Shown here one piece after another: positions 9,835-21,823 of a stretch of 64,000 nt of DNA. The position numbers and the translations under genes were made by a program. The notes beneath the pieces were generated by a model. That model ran no database searches and was not told the origin of the DNA. It saw nothing but the letters and a program-made list of their open reading frames with translations. This stretch comes from Phlegmacium glaucopus (taxonomy: Eukaryota; Basidiomycota; Agaricomycetes; Agaricales; Cortinariaceae), in contig MU130621.1 of NCBI GenBank assembly GCA_015039465.1, positions 187,387 to 251,386 on the forward strand, read 5' to 3'. How positions within the stretch are numbered: position 1 is the first letter of the stretch; every line of letters begins with the position of its first letter.

Positions 9835-12201
9835 ATGGTCAAGGTACACACTAACAAGCCTGGATACTACGGTGAAGGCTCCGTTGACATCTCCTCATCA
9901 CTTCAAGGAGAAGGCCCCATTCGTCGTTGTGCTCTCTCAAAAGACAAGCTAATCACACAACCATTCGAGGGCATCGACACCGTTGCTGACATAATATCGT
10001 ATTCGGCGCGGACTCATGGCAATAGAAAGGCTTTGGGATGGAGAGACGTTATTCGAGTCGTTGAAGAGGAGAAAGTGGTAACTAAAGTTATCGATGGCAA
10101 GGAAGTCTCCGAGAAGAAGTTATGGAAATTCTTCGAACTCAGTGACTACAAGTATATCAGTTACATTGAGCTCAAGGAAGCCACCTCTGAGGTTGCTAGA
10201 GCCCTTATTGACCTGGGTATCACCAAAGACGACGTGTTCAACGTGTACGCTCAGACCAGGTACGTCACCCTGCATCGTCTGCGGTCACGTTTAATTTTAA
10301 CGACTCTGGCTCCGGCCCTCCAGCTTAAATTGGCAACTTATGGCCCTGTCATGCGCCACTATCTCCACCACTATTGCCACGGCTTATGACACTTTGGGCG
10401 AGGAAGGTCTTACCCACTCACTCAATGAACCCAATTCTGTCGGCATATTCACCAATGCCGAGCTCCTTCCAACTCTTCTCAAGGTGTTGCCCCAAACACC
10501 CAGCGTTAAATACGTTATCTACGATGGTGAACCGAAGCAAGGTATCATTGAAAGTATACATTCCCTTCGCGACATTCAAGTCATCAGTATTTCGGAAATG
10601 CGGGAGATTGGAAAGACAAAATCCGTCGACATTCTCAAGTCTCGCGCTCCAACGAAAGACGATATGGCTCTTATCATGTATACCAGTGGGAGCACTGGCG
10701 CGCCCAAGGGTGTTTGCCTCACTCATGCTAACCTTATTGCATCCGTTGGCGCCGTTTATCACCTCCTTGGCCATCATTTCACTTATGATGACAGCTTCCT
10801 CGCTTATCTACCTTTAGCTCACGTGCTGGAGTATATTGTGGAATTGGTCATGATATTCATCGGCATGCCATGTGGATACGGACGCGTCAAGACCCTCACA
10901 GATGCCTCTGTGCGCAACTGCAAAGGAGATATATCCGCTCTCCGTCCTTCGATTATGGTCGGCGTACCTGCAGTATGGGAGACCATCCGCAAGGGTATCA
11001 TCGCCAAAGTCAATTCGGGGGGTACAATCAAGAAAAGCATATTCAATGGTGCCATGAGTGCGAAGAAGAACAATATCCCCGTTCTCGCACAGCTCGCAGA
11101 TAGCGCCGTTTTGTCGAGTGTGAGAGCTGCTACTGGAGGCCGACTCCGCATTGCGATGAGTGGAGGTGCTTCTATTAGCCGTGATACCCAGGAATTTTTG
11201 AGTACTGCTCTGGTCGCTGTTATACAAGGTTCTATACTCCTTTTACCTCTTTTATTTCGACACAAGAACTGAGGTTGTCATTTTCATAGGTTATGGAATG
11301 ACTGAGTCATGCGGGATGTCTGCCATTCTTCCTCCTGAGCTGATGAGATATGAGGCCGTCGGTCTCCCAGTCCCTTCCGTCGAAATCAAATTACTCGACG
11401 TACCTGATGCCGGGTATCTTGCGAACAACACACCATCCCAAGGAGAGATCTGCATTCGCGGACCTTCAGTTACGAGTGGCTACTATAAACGCCCAGATCT
11501 GAATTCCGACGAGAATATCTTCACCAAGGATGGGTGGTTGAGGACTGGGGATATCGGACAATGGAATTCTGACGGAACTCTCTCTCTTATCGATCGGTGA
11601 GTACATCTATTCCTTCAAGACATCCTTCTAATACACCTTTCTACTTTCAGGTTAAAGAATCTGATCAAATTGGCCAGTGGTGAAGTGAGTGAAAGATTCA
11701 TCCGTTTTCAGGTTTACATCACCGCTGACCTACACATCTCAATAGTACATTGCTCTCGAACGTCTTGAAGCCGTATACAAAGCCTGCAACCTCGTTGGGA
11801 ACATCTGCGTACACGCCACTCCCCAAGCTAAACAACCCATGGCTATCATCATCCCGAACGAAGTTCACCTCCGACACGTGCTACAAGCCAAAGGTATCAA
11901 ATCCGATGCTACCCTTGCCGCATTGTGCCACGACTCCGCCGTTCAAGACTTAGTCGTTCAAGAGTGTAATGCTATCGGTAAGAAGAGTGGGTTCAAGTTG
12001 CAGGAGATGTTGCAAGCTGTCGTGTTGACTCCTGATGAATGGACGCCTGAGAGCGGATTAGTTACCGCTGCTCAAAAGATTCAAAGATCGAAGATTGCCA
12101 AGACGTTTAGGGATGAAATTAATGTGCGTTATTATTTCACTTTTTTCCTCCATCTTCGTTTTGTTAACAAAAAAAATCAGATGGTTTATAAATTGGGTTA
12201 A
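9835..12201 (+). CDS. Long-chain-fatty-acid-CoA ligase (FAA1/FAA4-like)
   Basis: Exons are 9835-10259, 10324-11228, 11290-11596, 11651-11684, 11746-12123 and 12181-12201. Introns are 54-64 nt, all GT-AG, and the total is 2,070 nt, or 689 residues, close to the yeast Faa proteins. The protein adenylates a long-chain fatty acid with ATP and transfers it to coenzyme A, feeding lipid synthesis and beta-oxidation. Visible motifs are the AMP-binding P-loop YTSGSTGAPKG, the GYGMTESCG adenylate-binding loop (split by intron 2), DGWLRTGDIG, and a C-terminal Lys in TAAQKIQRSKI. ATG 9835 (MVKVHTNKPGYYG) is chosen because it begins the conserved N-terminus. No signal peptide is seen. Members act on the cytosolic face of ER, lipid droplets or peroxisomes. 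It converges on the GH79 gene. Confidence 0.92.
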
Positions 12202-12719
12202 AGGGTATGCAACTTTTTGAACTTTTGGCTGATAATTTCTTGCTTTCCCCACTTCACGAACTTCTTACATATAATTAACCAACTCTTGGCTGACTTTATA
12301 TGCATTTCCATCAGTCCATCTATTCCAAAAAAGATTTCACATACACTCACCACAAGTCATCTTGTTTTACCCACTTATTTTTTTTGCGTTTTAACTTCCT
12401 CTATCAATGTATTATACTTTTTTTTGCTATTGCCATTAAATAAGTTTCATTTCTGCAAGTTGTACACAGGACTCTTTTATAGCATCCATTGCTAGCAAGA
12501 CTTGAGGGGTATTATAATAAATATCGTAAGTAAAGAAAATGGGCGAAAAGAAGGTAGGTAGGTGTTGTAAATAAACGACCAGCGTGATATAATAAATTTT
12601 TAGAGTACATAAAGGATAGGAAAGATATCTAATGAATGTGTCCGTGTACAAATCAAATGATCGTTTGTGTCTTTGTTCGAAAACGGCCAACCAACTTTTA
12701 TACACACGCCTCCCCGTCC
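12202..12719. other. Intergenic region between convergent genes
   Basis: This is the shared 3' flank of the acyl-CoA synthetase (+) and GH79 (-) genes. It is AT-rich with several T/A runs and AATAAA-like words, fitting two sets of polyadenylation signals. Neither strand has a frame I would call a gene. Confidence 0.5.
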
Positions 12720-15327
12720 CTAACGCAACAGAACAACAAACACACCCCCAACTACCGCCGCCAACAACACACTCAATCCCGGTGCCACCGCATTCACACC
12801 AGCAGCACCATCCAACAACAACGAGTCATTCCTCAATTTATTACTCGTACTCCCCAACTGCCTAGTAGCTCCCGAATGTCCATTCGAAGTAGCCAACACG
12901 CTAGGATCCACTTGAGCTGTATTATGGGCTTTGGTGTACGCTGATGTTGAGAATGTTTGCGTTGCTTGGCCAACGGAGAGAGCTGGTGATGAAGAAGAGA
13001 AGAAGACGAGTGCGAAACCTGGTGCGGGGACGGGGATTATACATTGATTGGCGGTGGTGTCGCAGTTGATGGTGGTTATGTTGAGAGAACCGCGGAAACG
13101 ACCGTCGACTGTTAGTTGGTTACCTAGAGTCTGAGAGAGGGGGAGGAGTTGAGAAGTATTCTTGATTGAGGGGAGAAAGAAGTTACCTGACCAGCCCATG
13201 CGATATTATCTTTATCCGACACAGAAGTCGCAGTTAAATACCTGCAAAAAGAAAATCAACAACCCCCCTTCAAAAGGGGAGGATCCCACAACATACTTGA
13301 CTTGCACACTCCCGGGTACTCCAGTAGGCACCGAAACAGTCACCGACAAAGCATTCGCTCCAGTCTGACCGTCATCCATATAATTGATCAAAGCCATCTT
13401 GGAAAGAGTATTCTGTTCATAAATCGCATAAGCAGGTGTAAGAGCACTAATATTATTCCCTCCATTAGCTCCTAGATCGACGATTTGGGAAGTGTTGGTT
13501 TTGCCGAATGCTTCTGCTAAGACGATGGCGGAGTAGTAGATGGCTCCGACTGTCCATTGGTGTAGAACGGATTCTCTGACGGGAGGCGCTGTATTTGGAT
13601 AAAGGGTTGTTGAGAGATGGGAGGTATAAAGTTTTGAACAAGAAACCCACCAGTGAAAGGCTATAATACCAAGACAGAAAAAAAGAAAAAAAGGTTTCAG
13701 TCGTCCACAGGTATATATCTCTCCAAAAAACTCACGTTATAAAACGCATTCTGTCCACCCACATGCAACAACCCATGCGTGAAATTCCCATAAGCCAACT
13801 GCATCCCATAATCAATAGCCCAAAGCGCCGCTCCATACGAATCCGAAATCCCCGCAAAACCACCACAAGAAGCTGTATTCGTTTCAAACATGATAATAGG
13901 TTTCTGAGCTTGTTGTGCTAGCATCGCACTGTTGAGATAAGGTTGAACAAGATTAACTAGAGCTGTGTGTGTTGTATAAGTGCCGAAAATAGTTTGAGGG
14001 TCTATGATGGGAGTGGTAGTGTTGAATTGGGCTGCACAATTGTTGTTGGGATAACTTTTTTGGATATGGGATTAAGAATGAGTATAATAAAAAAAAAGAG
14101 GAGAAAAACATACTGTTCAACGGCGAAACTGTATAAACGATCCTTGAATCTATCGATGAAACCAGTATCCCAGACTTGTTCAGGAGTCCATGGACCGGTA
14201 GCCACACTTGGCCCAATGAGCATGTTCTTATTGGGAATGCGCGAATCGGCGTCCATAGCAGTTATCATTGACGCTAAATCGTTAGAATAATCGGCAGGTG
14301 CATATGTTGAAGCACGACGTCCAAATCTGTAGGGGGAGAGATGAGAGATTTAAGAAATTGGGGGAACGAAGAAAGGAAAAAAAAAAAAAACAAAAAACTA
14401 CACTTACACTCCGTAAAAATCGGGTTCGTTACCTGCTTGAAGACCAAGTAAGTTGCTCCCTAGGATCTGCTGTCCTTCTTCAGCGATGGTAAGCCGCCAA
14501 TTGACCGAGTCGTTGAATGGAATGCCTGAAGAAAATATAGAAGAAATTGAGAAGAGATAGGCCGATACGTACCCAAGAACCATTTGACATTGACCAGAGA
14601 AGAGATATTGTTGGCCATGTAAAACATATCAATCGTGTACAAAACCGCCGGGGTTTTGGTCTGTAAAGGAGAAAAGATGGGAACTAGGACATATATTGGG
14701 CCTGGGGATCAACTGACCGTCTGCGTTGAACCGGAATCGGCCTTGGAGAAAGTTGATCCATTCGCAAGGGAAGGCACCATGGTAGCGAACTCCTGTGTGT
14801 TTCCGCCTAAACGAATGACAACACCCCCTGATCGCTCTTGTAGATTCGCCATCAAGTTAAGGAAAGGTACTGTAATGAATGAACTAAAATTGGATAACCA
14901 TAAGATCTCTCTATCGTTAGAGGATCAAAAAGAGAAAAACAAACGTACGAGTTTTTGCCAACTTTTTTGAAAGAACGAAATAAGAACAAAAAAACAGGAG
15001 AAGATACATCAAGAAAAAAATTCACTCACGGACTTGACCGATAACAGACATTTCAATGGAGAAACCCCAGAAACTAGGTCCTACATGAGGTATAGACAGT
15101 CCGTTGACGGCTCCAGCATCTTTTGACAACGTTAGTGTAAAGGCGTTTGGTGGTGGGGGACTAGGAATGGGCGGTGGCACAAGCCTTGTTTTGTTGTAAG
15201 CAGCAGGCGTGGTAGCAGGACCGTTAGGGCCTGCAGACGTTCCAAGAGGAATCTGACTATATACAGTCACTGATGCCTGCGCAAGGCCTAGAGTGCTGCA
15301 AAGAACAGCGAGAGAGGGTAGTAACAT
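12720..15327 (-). CDS. Glycoside hydrolase family 79 protein (beta-glucuronidase type), probably GPI-anchored
   Basis: Ten exons: 15327-15030, 14869-14718, 14660-14573, 14525-14408, 14326-14114, 14054-13736, 13660-13651, 13588-13297, 13241-13187 and 13130-12720. They total 1,956 nt, or 651 residues. ATG 15327 is chosen because it starts a secretion signal (MLLPSLAVLCSTLGLAQA). Conserved GH79 blocks are VVIRLGGNTQE, QAGNEPDFYG (likely acid/base Glu), VEHYP and IIMFETNTASCGG (likely nucleophile Glu). A C-terminal beta domain follows. The last about 25 residues are hydrophobic after a small-residue site, as for GPI attachment. The enzyme would act outside the cell or at the wall on glucuronic-acid-bearing glycans; substrate is inferred from the family only. 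Exon 7 is just 10 nt, and intron 1 (160 nt) is unusually long here. Positions 15328-16101 form the divergent promoter shared with the first alpha gene. Confidence 0.88.
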
Positions 15328-16101
15328 CAATGGTAGTAAGTAAAGACAGGAGCGGATTGAGGTCGTTGTTAGAAAGACTTGTGACGTTGCCAAGGGACGC
15401 CAAGCCTCAGGGTCCAAGGACGTAAGGGTGGCTAACAACCGCTAACACCCTCCATTTCTCTTTCTGATGATGCGTATGTAGCCATTCAAGTTTCACATTC
15501 TTCGTTCGAGGTCTTGCAGCTTGATTCTTGATGAAATTATAAATATCAGTTCAACTCACACGAAACAGCAAGGCAGTGATTGAATCACTTGGCGCGTCAC
15601 ATGGCACTTGAGCTTGAGCAATGTTGTTATCTCATTCATCTCATCTCGCCAACTATCCTCTACACTTTTCCTGGAGTGACCATCTGCCAAACCATGCAAC
15701 GCTGACTCACCACAGAAGTTGGAAGTTGGCACGTCATTCATCCAAACACTAAACGAAACCAAGATAGAAACCCAATAAAAGCGCGGCTGATTTTTGAAAA
15801 CAAAATAACCACTTTGAATGGCATATTCACCTCAAGGCCAGGGTGCAACAGCTTGAATGGAAGTTGTCCTTCTCTACAGGCAGAAGAATCGACTTCTATT
15901 GAGCTCATGTCACAGAACACGAGGTAGTCTCCACTATACTAGGGTTGGTCACCGAAAAGCCCAGAAAACTATATTACCATGCTTTGAGGACTATCCACAC
16001 AGAAACCTCTCATCTCCACTCTACACAACTCCAGCATCGTATGCTAACTGCTCGTCTTTTACTGTCAACTCACTCACTCTCACTCTTTCTAGATCGTTCA
16101 T

Positions 16102-16804
16102 ATGTCCAATACTCTTACCCTCAAAGTCAAGGTCGCTCCTAAAGACTTGGAGATTGTCAAAGAAAGCAAATTCAATCTCTGCCTCACTAGGAACATACAG
16201 TATGGCACAACGGAACTAGAAGGAAATGTAGTCTTTTCTATGGTCCCGGCCGTGAAACTAGCCCCCAATATGTCACTCAGTTGGAAGGAGAAGTACCAAG
16301 TCTACGAAACGAGTAATTCCCAGGTGAGTACGCACGTATTCGCCCGCTGGTACCACTTGACTAAGATGTACAATCATGCAGGGTGGCTTTACGGTCAAAG
16401 TCGACACTCAGATCGCCGACATTGAAGGAGGCCAGCAAGCCGACTTCGACACAAATGGCTCCTACAAGGTCCATGGTGTCACTGAGCGCGGCAAACCGTT
16501 TCGCGTTAGGAACGAATGGCAGCATCCGGCCTGCATCGGGGTCAACAACTACGATGCCACCACCGACTCTTACGCCTCCATCTACATCTCACCCAAACTT
16601 CCATTGTACTCGACGAGCGTTCTTCTGCCGCTCAAGAACTATAACATCTTCTGGGACATGAGATTGATAACCAACACCATGATCGATTATACTTACACCG
16701 ACCCTTACCCCTTTAGCCTCACGGACGCCAATGAGATTACGCTCGAATACAAGGACGCAGTCTGGAGCATTCCGAAGCAGTTGACCATGTCTGTGGAGTC
16801 TTAA
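16102..16804 (+). CDS. Array protein alpha-1 (unrecognised family)
   Basis: Exons are 16102-16323 and 16382-16804, with a 58-nt phase-0 intron, giving 214 residues. I do not recognise the family. Exon 1 carries KFNLCLTRNIQYG, GNVVFSMVP and KEKYQVYET. Exon 2 carries IADIEGGQ, NEWQHPACIGVNNYD, YISPKLPL, IFWDM and EITLEYKDAVWSI. The sequence alternates hydrophobic and polar residues with many aromatic positions, suggesting a beta-rich fold. There is no signal peptide or membrane segment, so it is probably cytosolic. It is transcribed divergently from the GH79 gene and opens cassette unit 1. A TATA-like ctatatta lies about 130 bp upstream, and the pyrimidine-rich leader ends close to the ATG. Confidence 0.75.
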
Positions 16805-17246
16805 TAAGCCATCGTGCAGGTAGCGGTTTGGAATTAATTTGCTTTGTACCTTCATAAACCGATGTCATCACTATGCCACCTTGAAAAGTCTTCTTTGACA
16901 ATGAGTTGCACTCCCAGTTAACGATGGGCCCATGCGGCGGTCCATGACTCTGAAAACAGTGGCAGACTATGTCTGCGACCTATTAAGTGGGGAGGGGGTA
17001 TAATTTGCGATGTGTATTTATACCGATCAGTCGAAATAATATATATAATATGCTACATCAATAGGTTCTTGCAGACATAGTTTCAGAGTAATTGACCACC
17101 ACCCCCACCGTCGAAGACCAGGCCAAGACTTATAATGATTACATAGCAATGAGATCGGTTTATGAAGTACAAATTTCAAAGCATACCAATTCCAAACTAC
17201 TACTACCTGCACGATGGCTTGTTAAGACTCCAAAAGACATGGCCAA

Positions 17247-17916
17247 CTAATTCAGAATGCTCCAGGCTCTATTCTTGTATTCGAGCGTAATCTGACCGTC
17301 GTTTGTGAACTCGTAAGGTTCAGTGGAAGTATGATCGAATTGGATGCCGGTTTCCAATGTCGTGTCCCAGAAGATGCGATAGTTGTTGCTCGGGAGAAGA
17401 CTGCTCACCGCCACCAATGGAACCTTGGGTGAGATGAAGATGGTAACGTAATCGCCGGCGAAGTGTTTGACCCCAATGTGGGCCAGATTGTGCCATTCGT
17501 TGCTAACGGAGAACGGGCCGGGCATAGGGCTACCAGTGATTGTCGCACGGCCATTTGCGTCGAAGGTGGCTAGCTGGCCTCCTTCAATATCGACGATTTC
17601 AGTGGAGAGTTCGACCTTCGTGCCAGACTATATGATTGTACATCTTAGTCAAGTGGTATCAACGAGCGAATACGTGAGTACTCACCTGGTAAGAAGCGAC
17701 TTCAAAGACTTGGTACTTGTCCTCCCAACTGAGTTCCATAGTGGGACCGAGTTCTCCCGCCGGGACCATAGAAAAGACGACATTTCCTTTTAGTTCCCGT
17801 GCGCCATACTTCACGTCCCTAGTGAGGCAGAGATTGAAACCGCCTTCCTTGAGAATATCCAAGTCTGCCTTGTCGACCTTGACGTAGAGGATAAGAGTAT
17901 CAACTATATTGACCAT
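17247..17916 (-). CDS. Array protein beta-1 (unrecognised family)
   Basis: Exons are 17916-17686 and 17627-17247, with a 58-nt intron (donor GTGAGT, acceptor ATATAG), giving 203 residues. Exon 1 has LILYVKVDKADLDILKEGG, then FNLCLTRDVKYG, GNVVFSMVP and WEDKYQVFE. Exon 2 has DIEGGQ, NEWHNLAHIGV, IFISPKVPL, IFWDTTLETG and QITLEYKN. This is the only complete beta copy in the three direct cassettes, because those in units 2 and 3 are damaged. Function is unknown. It converges on alpha-1 and lies in tandem with gamma-1. Confidence 0.75.
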
Positions 17917-19029
17917 CTGGAAAGAGTGAGAGTGAGTGAATTGACAGTGAGAGTCAAGCAGCTAGCATACAGTGTTGAGGTTGTGTAGAATAGAGACGAG
18001 GATGAACTGTTAGGTTTGTTCTGTGGATAGTCCTTCAAAACATGGTAGGTTTTATGGCTTTTCCGTGATCAACCTTTCCCATTTTCGTCGCCTCATTGGC
18101 ACAGCGGAGATGAACCTCTTGTTCTGTGACATGAGCTCAATAGAAGTCAGTTGTTCTGCCTATGTATCAAAAAGCACAACTTACATTCGAGCTGTCCCAC
18201 CCTTCATATCACATAGCGACGTTGGGAGCGAGAGAGTCTGAATTGTTTTCTTTGGCGCGCTAGGTGCAAACAAGGTGGTCAATCGCCACGCTGTGATGAT
18301 TTGGCGTCATGGTTTAGTAGCATGGCCGCCCCGGCCTAGTGAGGGTGTTCATTGAAGTTTAAAGTTAGGACTCATCCCACCTCACGTGATCCACCATTTT
18401 CAAATCATTCACCTTATCGAGCCGCAGGTCGGATATAGAGCTCGGGGTCGTAATGTACCATCCCTAAGTTAGAGAATTACAATATCTAGGGCCCATTTTT
18501 TCAATTACTACGTATTAGAAGCGACAGGTTGACGAATTTCCTTGCGCCTATGTTTAGTTGTAAACTTTCCTTGTCATTGCTTGCAAGTTGCAGGGAGTCC
18601 CAGGGACATCATGAAGGTCACCGGTCAGCCGTTTTTGTTCTTGAGAAAATATAGCCATTAGCGGTATTTCCAACCATTGTACGTGTTGTGGTAGTAGAAA
18701 GGAGAATGGATTTATTACGGTTCTGCAAACATCACAGTGGGGTGGTGGCTCCACCTATGCGTTCTACGTAGGCTATAGCCCGACGCAACCTAGAAAAGCT
18801 GGCTGCTTCGAGTCAGAGTGCCTTGCTAAAAATGGTTATTTGGTAAAAAAAAGTGTTCTACGTATTTGTATTTCAAAGCTGTAAATGTAATGTAACTTGA
18901 AGAAGGCATTACGGATGCCATGACGTGTGTTGCTTCAGTGGTACCCCCTCGCAATCACGATATCTCCAATGGAAGCACACAGTGGAAGACAACAATTCAG
19001 CTTCATAATAGTAGTAGTATGCGATGTTC
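17917..19029. other. Beta-1 promoter and intergenic DNA
   Basis: The minus-strand promoter of beta-1 includes CATAAAACCTACCATG at about 18040-18055, matching the core found before other members. The rest recurs with changes at about 36310-37040 and 43930-46150. I see no gene in it. Confidence 0.45.
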
Positions 19030-19560
19030 TTGTCGAAAACGGAATAGGACGAGGAAGGTCTGCTCAAATTCCACCGGAAAAAGTTGATTCGAACAGGCTA
19101 GAGATCCCTGTGGGATGTATATCCGCCGAGGTCAGATTATCTCTCCCTTGCGGTTTACAAAAGACGCCACTGACCCTTTTATCTAACACAAGAGGAAACC
19201 CTTAGCCACCCCCCCCTTCAATGTATAGATTAGCACCGGCGGTTTGAAAGCACCGGAGACCTGTCTTGTCCTATTCCGTTTTCGACACGGGCATCGCATA
19301 ATATTTATCATGATGCTGAATTATCGTGCTCTACTGTGCTTCCAGAATCCATTGGACCTACCTTGAATGGCAAAGAAGTAGATCTTTCTAGAACCCTGTG
19401 GGATCCATACCTGCCGAGGTCAAATTATCTCTCCGTTGAGGACGCCACTGACAATGTGACCTTTTTATATAATACAACCCGTCGATGTATTGGTCTTATC
19501 TGGATTAGTTACCCGGTGGCTTGAAAGAAACCCAGCAAATTCATATCAGAAACAGGCTTG
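19030..19560. repeat. Internal tandem duplication between beta and gamma, unit 1
   Basis: Two diverged copies of a roughly 280-bp module follow each other. Each has a CCTATTCCG box, a CATCGCATA box, GAAGTAGATC, a gccgaggtca/ccgaggtcaaatt box and a TCTCTCCGTTG-like box. The same pair occurs at about 37083-37620 and 46240-46790, and inverted at about 62040-62440. Short frames in it vary between copies, so I do not call a gene. Positions 19561-20115 are unit-specific spacer that also recurs in the other units. Confidence 0.55.
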
Positions 19561-20115
19561 AATGGAAGTAGAGTCAAAGGGCCAAGATCCTTGGGACTCA
19601 CCAAGAGCGGATCATACCTCAAAGATGGGCTTAGCTGTTGTTGGTCATGGGGGCGGTGCGAAAAGGAGCGGCGGGGTTGGGAAACGGGGGTGGTCGCTGC
19701 TTGACACGATGTGGAGGAGGGGAAGGTTGCATCAGGCAGCGGTAGTCGGTAGCCGCGACCGACCCCTTTGTTGATCAGCAGGAATTGGTCCGGTAATGTT
19801 GAAATGAACCAGTAGGGGTCGACAAGGGGTTCAGGTCAATTATGCAAACACTTGTTCTCCTCCTCGCAGGACCCTTCCCATCCCCTCGCTTCCAAATTCG
19901 AATGGCTTATCTCTCAACCTCAAAGTCGCCTGAAACGCGAACGCAATGATATGCCAGTGATTGAGCGTCACCTGATCAATGTGGCCACAAGCGCTTATCA
20001 TGTTCCCGAAGCATATACACGGGGTGGTCGGGGTCTCAGAATCAAGATTGTAGATTACGGTAGCAAAAGTAAATCAAGTCAAAACAGCCTAGACTATTGC
20101 TTGTTACACGATGAA

Positions 20116-20806
20116 TCACTCAGGCCTCAGCTGTTCAATCGCCCATGTCTTGTCCTTATATGTAAGCGTGATCTCCGCCATGCCCGGCGTGAGGGCAAAT
20201 ACAAAACGATCGGCGGGAGGTTCGAACATGGTGTTAGTAGTCAACTTTGTGTTCCAGAAGACGGTATATAACTGCATTGGCAGAATTTCGCACTCTGACG
20301 GCTTCGCTACCTTGGGCGAGACAAAGAAGGAAGAGTATGTCTTGCTGCCAACGTTGTAGTTGCTGACGCCGATGCAGGCCTGATCCTTCCATTCGTTTTC
20401 AACGCGGAATGGCGCGCCGACTGCATGGCGACCCCAGATTTTAACAGTGCGGTCTTCGTGGATGGTGGCTACCTGGTATCCTACAATGTCGCCGGTTTCG
20501 GTGTCGACTGTGACGACCTCGCCAGTCTATATGGTTGCATATCTAGGTGAAGTGCCAACAGCGAGTGAACAGCCAAGTACTTACCTTAGGCTGCGTTGTT
20601 CCGTAGACTTGGTACTCATCCTTCCACTGGACCCCGATACGAGGGGCGAGTTGTTTAGAAGGGACGGCACAGAAGACGACATTTCCTGGTTTAAGTGTTC
20701 CGTTAAACTGTACGGCCCTACTGAGGCAGAAATTGAAGCCGCCCGCTCGGAGAGCCACCAAGTCTTCGTGGGCGATATTGACTTTGAGAATAAGGGGCTT
20801 GGACAT
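20116..20806 (-). CDS. Array protein gamma-1 (unrecognised family)
   Basis: Exons are 20806-20585 and 20526-20116, with a 58-nt intron, giving 210 residues. Exon 1 (MSKPLILKVNIAHEDL) keeps FNFCLSRAVQF, GNVVFCAVP and WKDEYQVYG. Exon 2 is open from ACT GGC GAG to TGA 20116 and shows DIVGYQVATI, NEWKDQACIGVSNYNV, FFVSPKV, VFWNTKLTTNTMF and EITLTYKDKTWAI. Gamma is the most diverged subfamily, lacking the ...GGQ motif of exon 2, but the intron position and framework are the same. It is transcribed divergently from delta-1 across about 1 kb. Function is unknown. Confidence 0.75.
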
Positions 20807-21675
20807 AATGTCGATCTAGAAAAAGTGAGAGTTAACGAGGTGACGACGAGATGCAAGCAATTAGCATACGATGTTATGAGTGTGATAAAGACAAAAATGC
20901 GAAAGGGTTCCTTCCGTGGAAATCCCTCAGCACTTGGTAAGATTTATGGCTTTTCGGTAATCAAGCTTTCTCATTTCCGTTTCTTATACAATTGACCCTG
21001 TGAATGACGAGGAGTGGTTGCCTGGTGTGAGTCAGTGTGACCGTTAAACGGATTCCTTACTTGCCCAGAAACCCTATAATTGCAAATGACTTTGTAGACC
21101 AAGCCAATTGAACACCTTGAAAGGTCTCGTATCCATTGTCTTCATCTACATAGTACCACTGAGTGATACGCTCCTTGAGGTCATCTGAGAGAGGGGGAGC
21201 GATACTTCACGATGGATGTGTGTGGGCATTGATCGAATATTCAAGTTGATCACTGCAGGTAGGATCGTTATCTCCGTTGTTTGGCAAGGCACGAGGTAAC
21301 GTACTATGCAAAGAACTGTAACATGGTTTGAACTTGAAGCTCCCTGTAAAAAACCGATCTAATTAAATCGAATTAATCGAAGGGAGTGTATAGTTTTCCA
21401 TCAGATTGTTCTTTCCAAATTTGCAGGATTATTCACACTTTCTTCGATATCAAATTCGATTTAATCATGGACAATTAAATGCTGGCTGACTAATCTCTTG
21501 AACGCTTTCATCCAAATCCAACAATTTCTCGCTCTCAACGCCGCTATGAGGTATGAATACGGCAAAGGGTGCAACAGCTTGAATGGAACTATTTAGCTCA
21601 TATCACAGAACACGAGGTTCATCTCTGCTGTGCCAAAGAGGCGACGAAAATGGGATGGGTTGAACATCGAAAAGC

Positions 21676-21682
21676 TATAAAA
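21676..21682 (+). promoter_or_regulatory. TATA box of delta-1
   Basis: TATAAAA lies 142 bp before the ATG in the context CGAAAAGCTATAAAACCTAC, which recurs before most array genes. A pyrimidine-rich stretch ending TCTTTCTAGATCGTCAAT directly precedes the ATG and may include a leader splice acceptor (ttctag). Confidence 0.6.
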
Positions 21683-21823
21683 CCTACCATGTTTTGACGA
21701 CTATCTCCAGAGCAAACCATTCAGTTTGCCCTAGTCTCTACTCTACATAACCTCATCATCGTACGCTAGTTTCTTGTTTTTCACTATCAACTCACTCACT
21801 CTCACTCTTTCTAGATCGTCAAT

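Noticed and set aside
18927..19205. Frames in the beta-gamma spacer as real genes
   Set aside because: The frames are not conserved among the four spacer copies, which carry different stops and indels.
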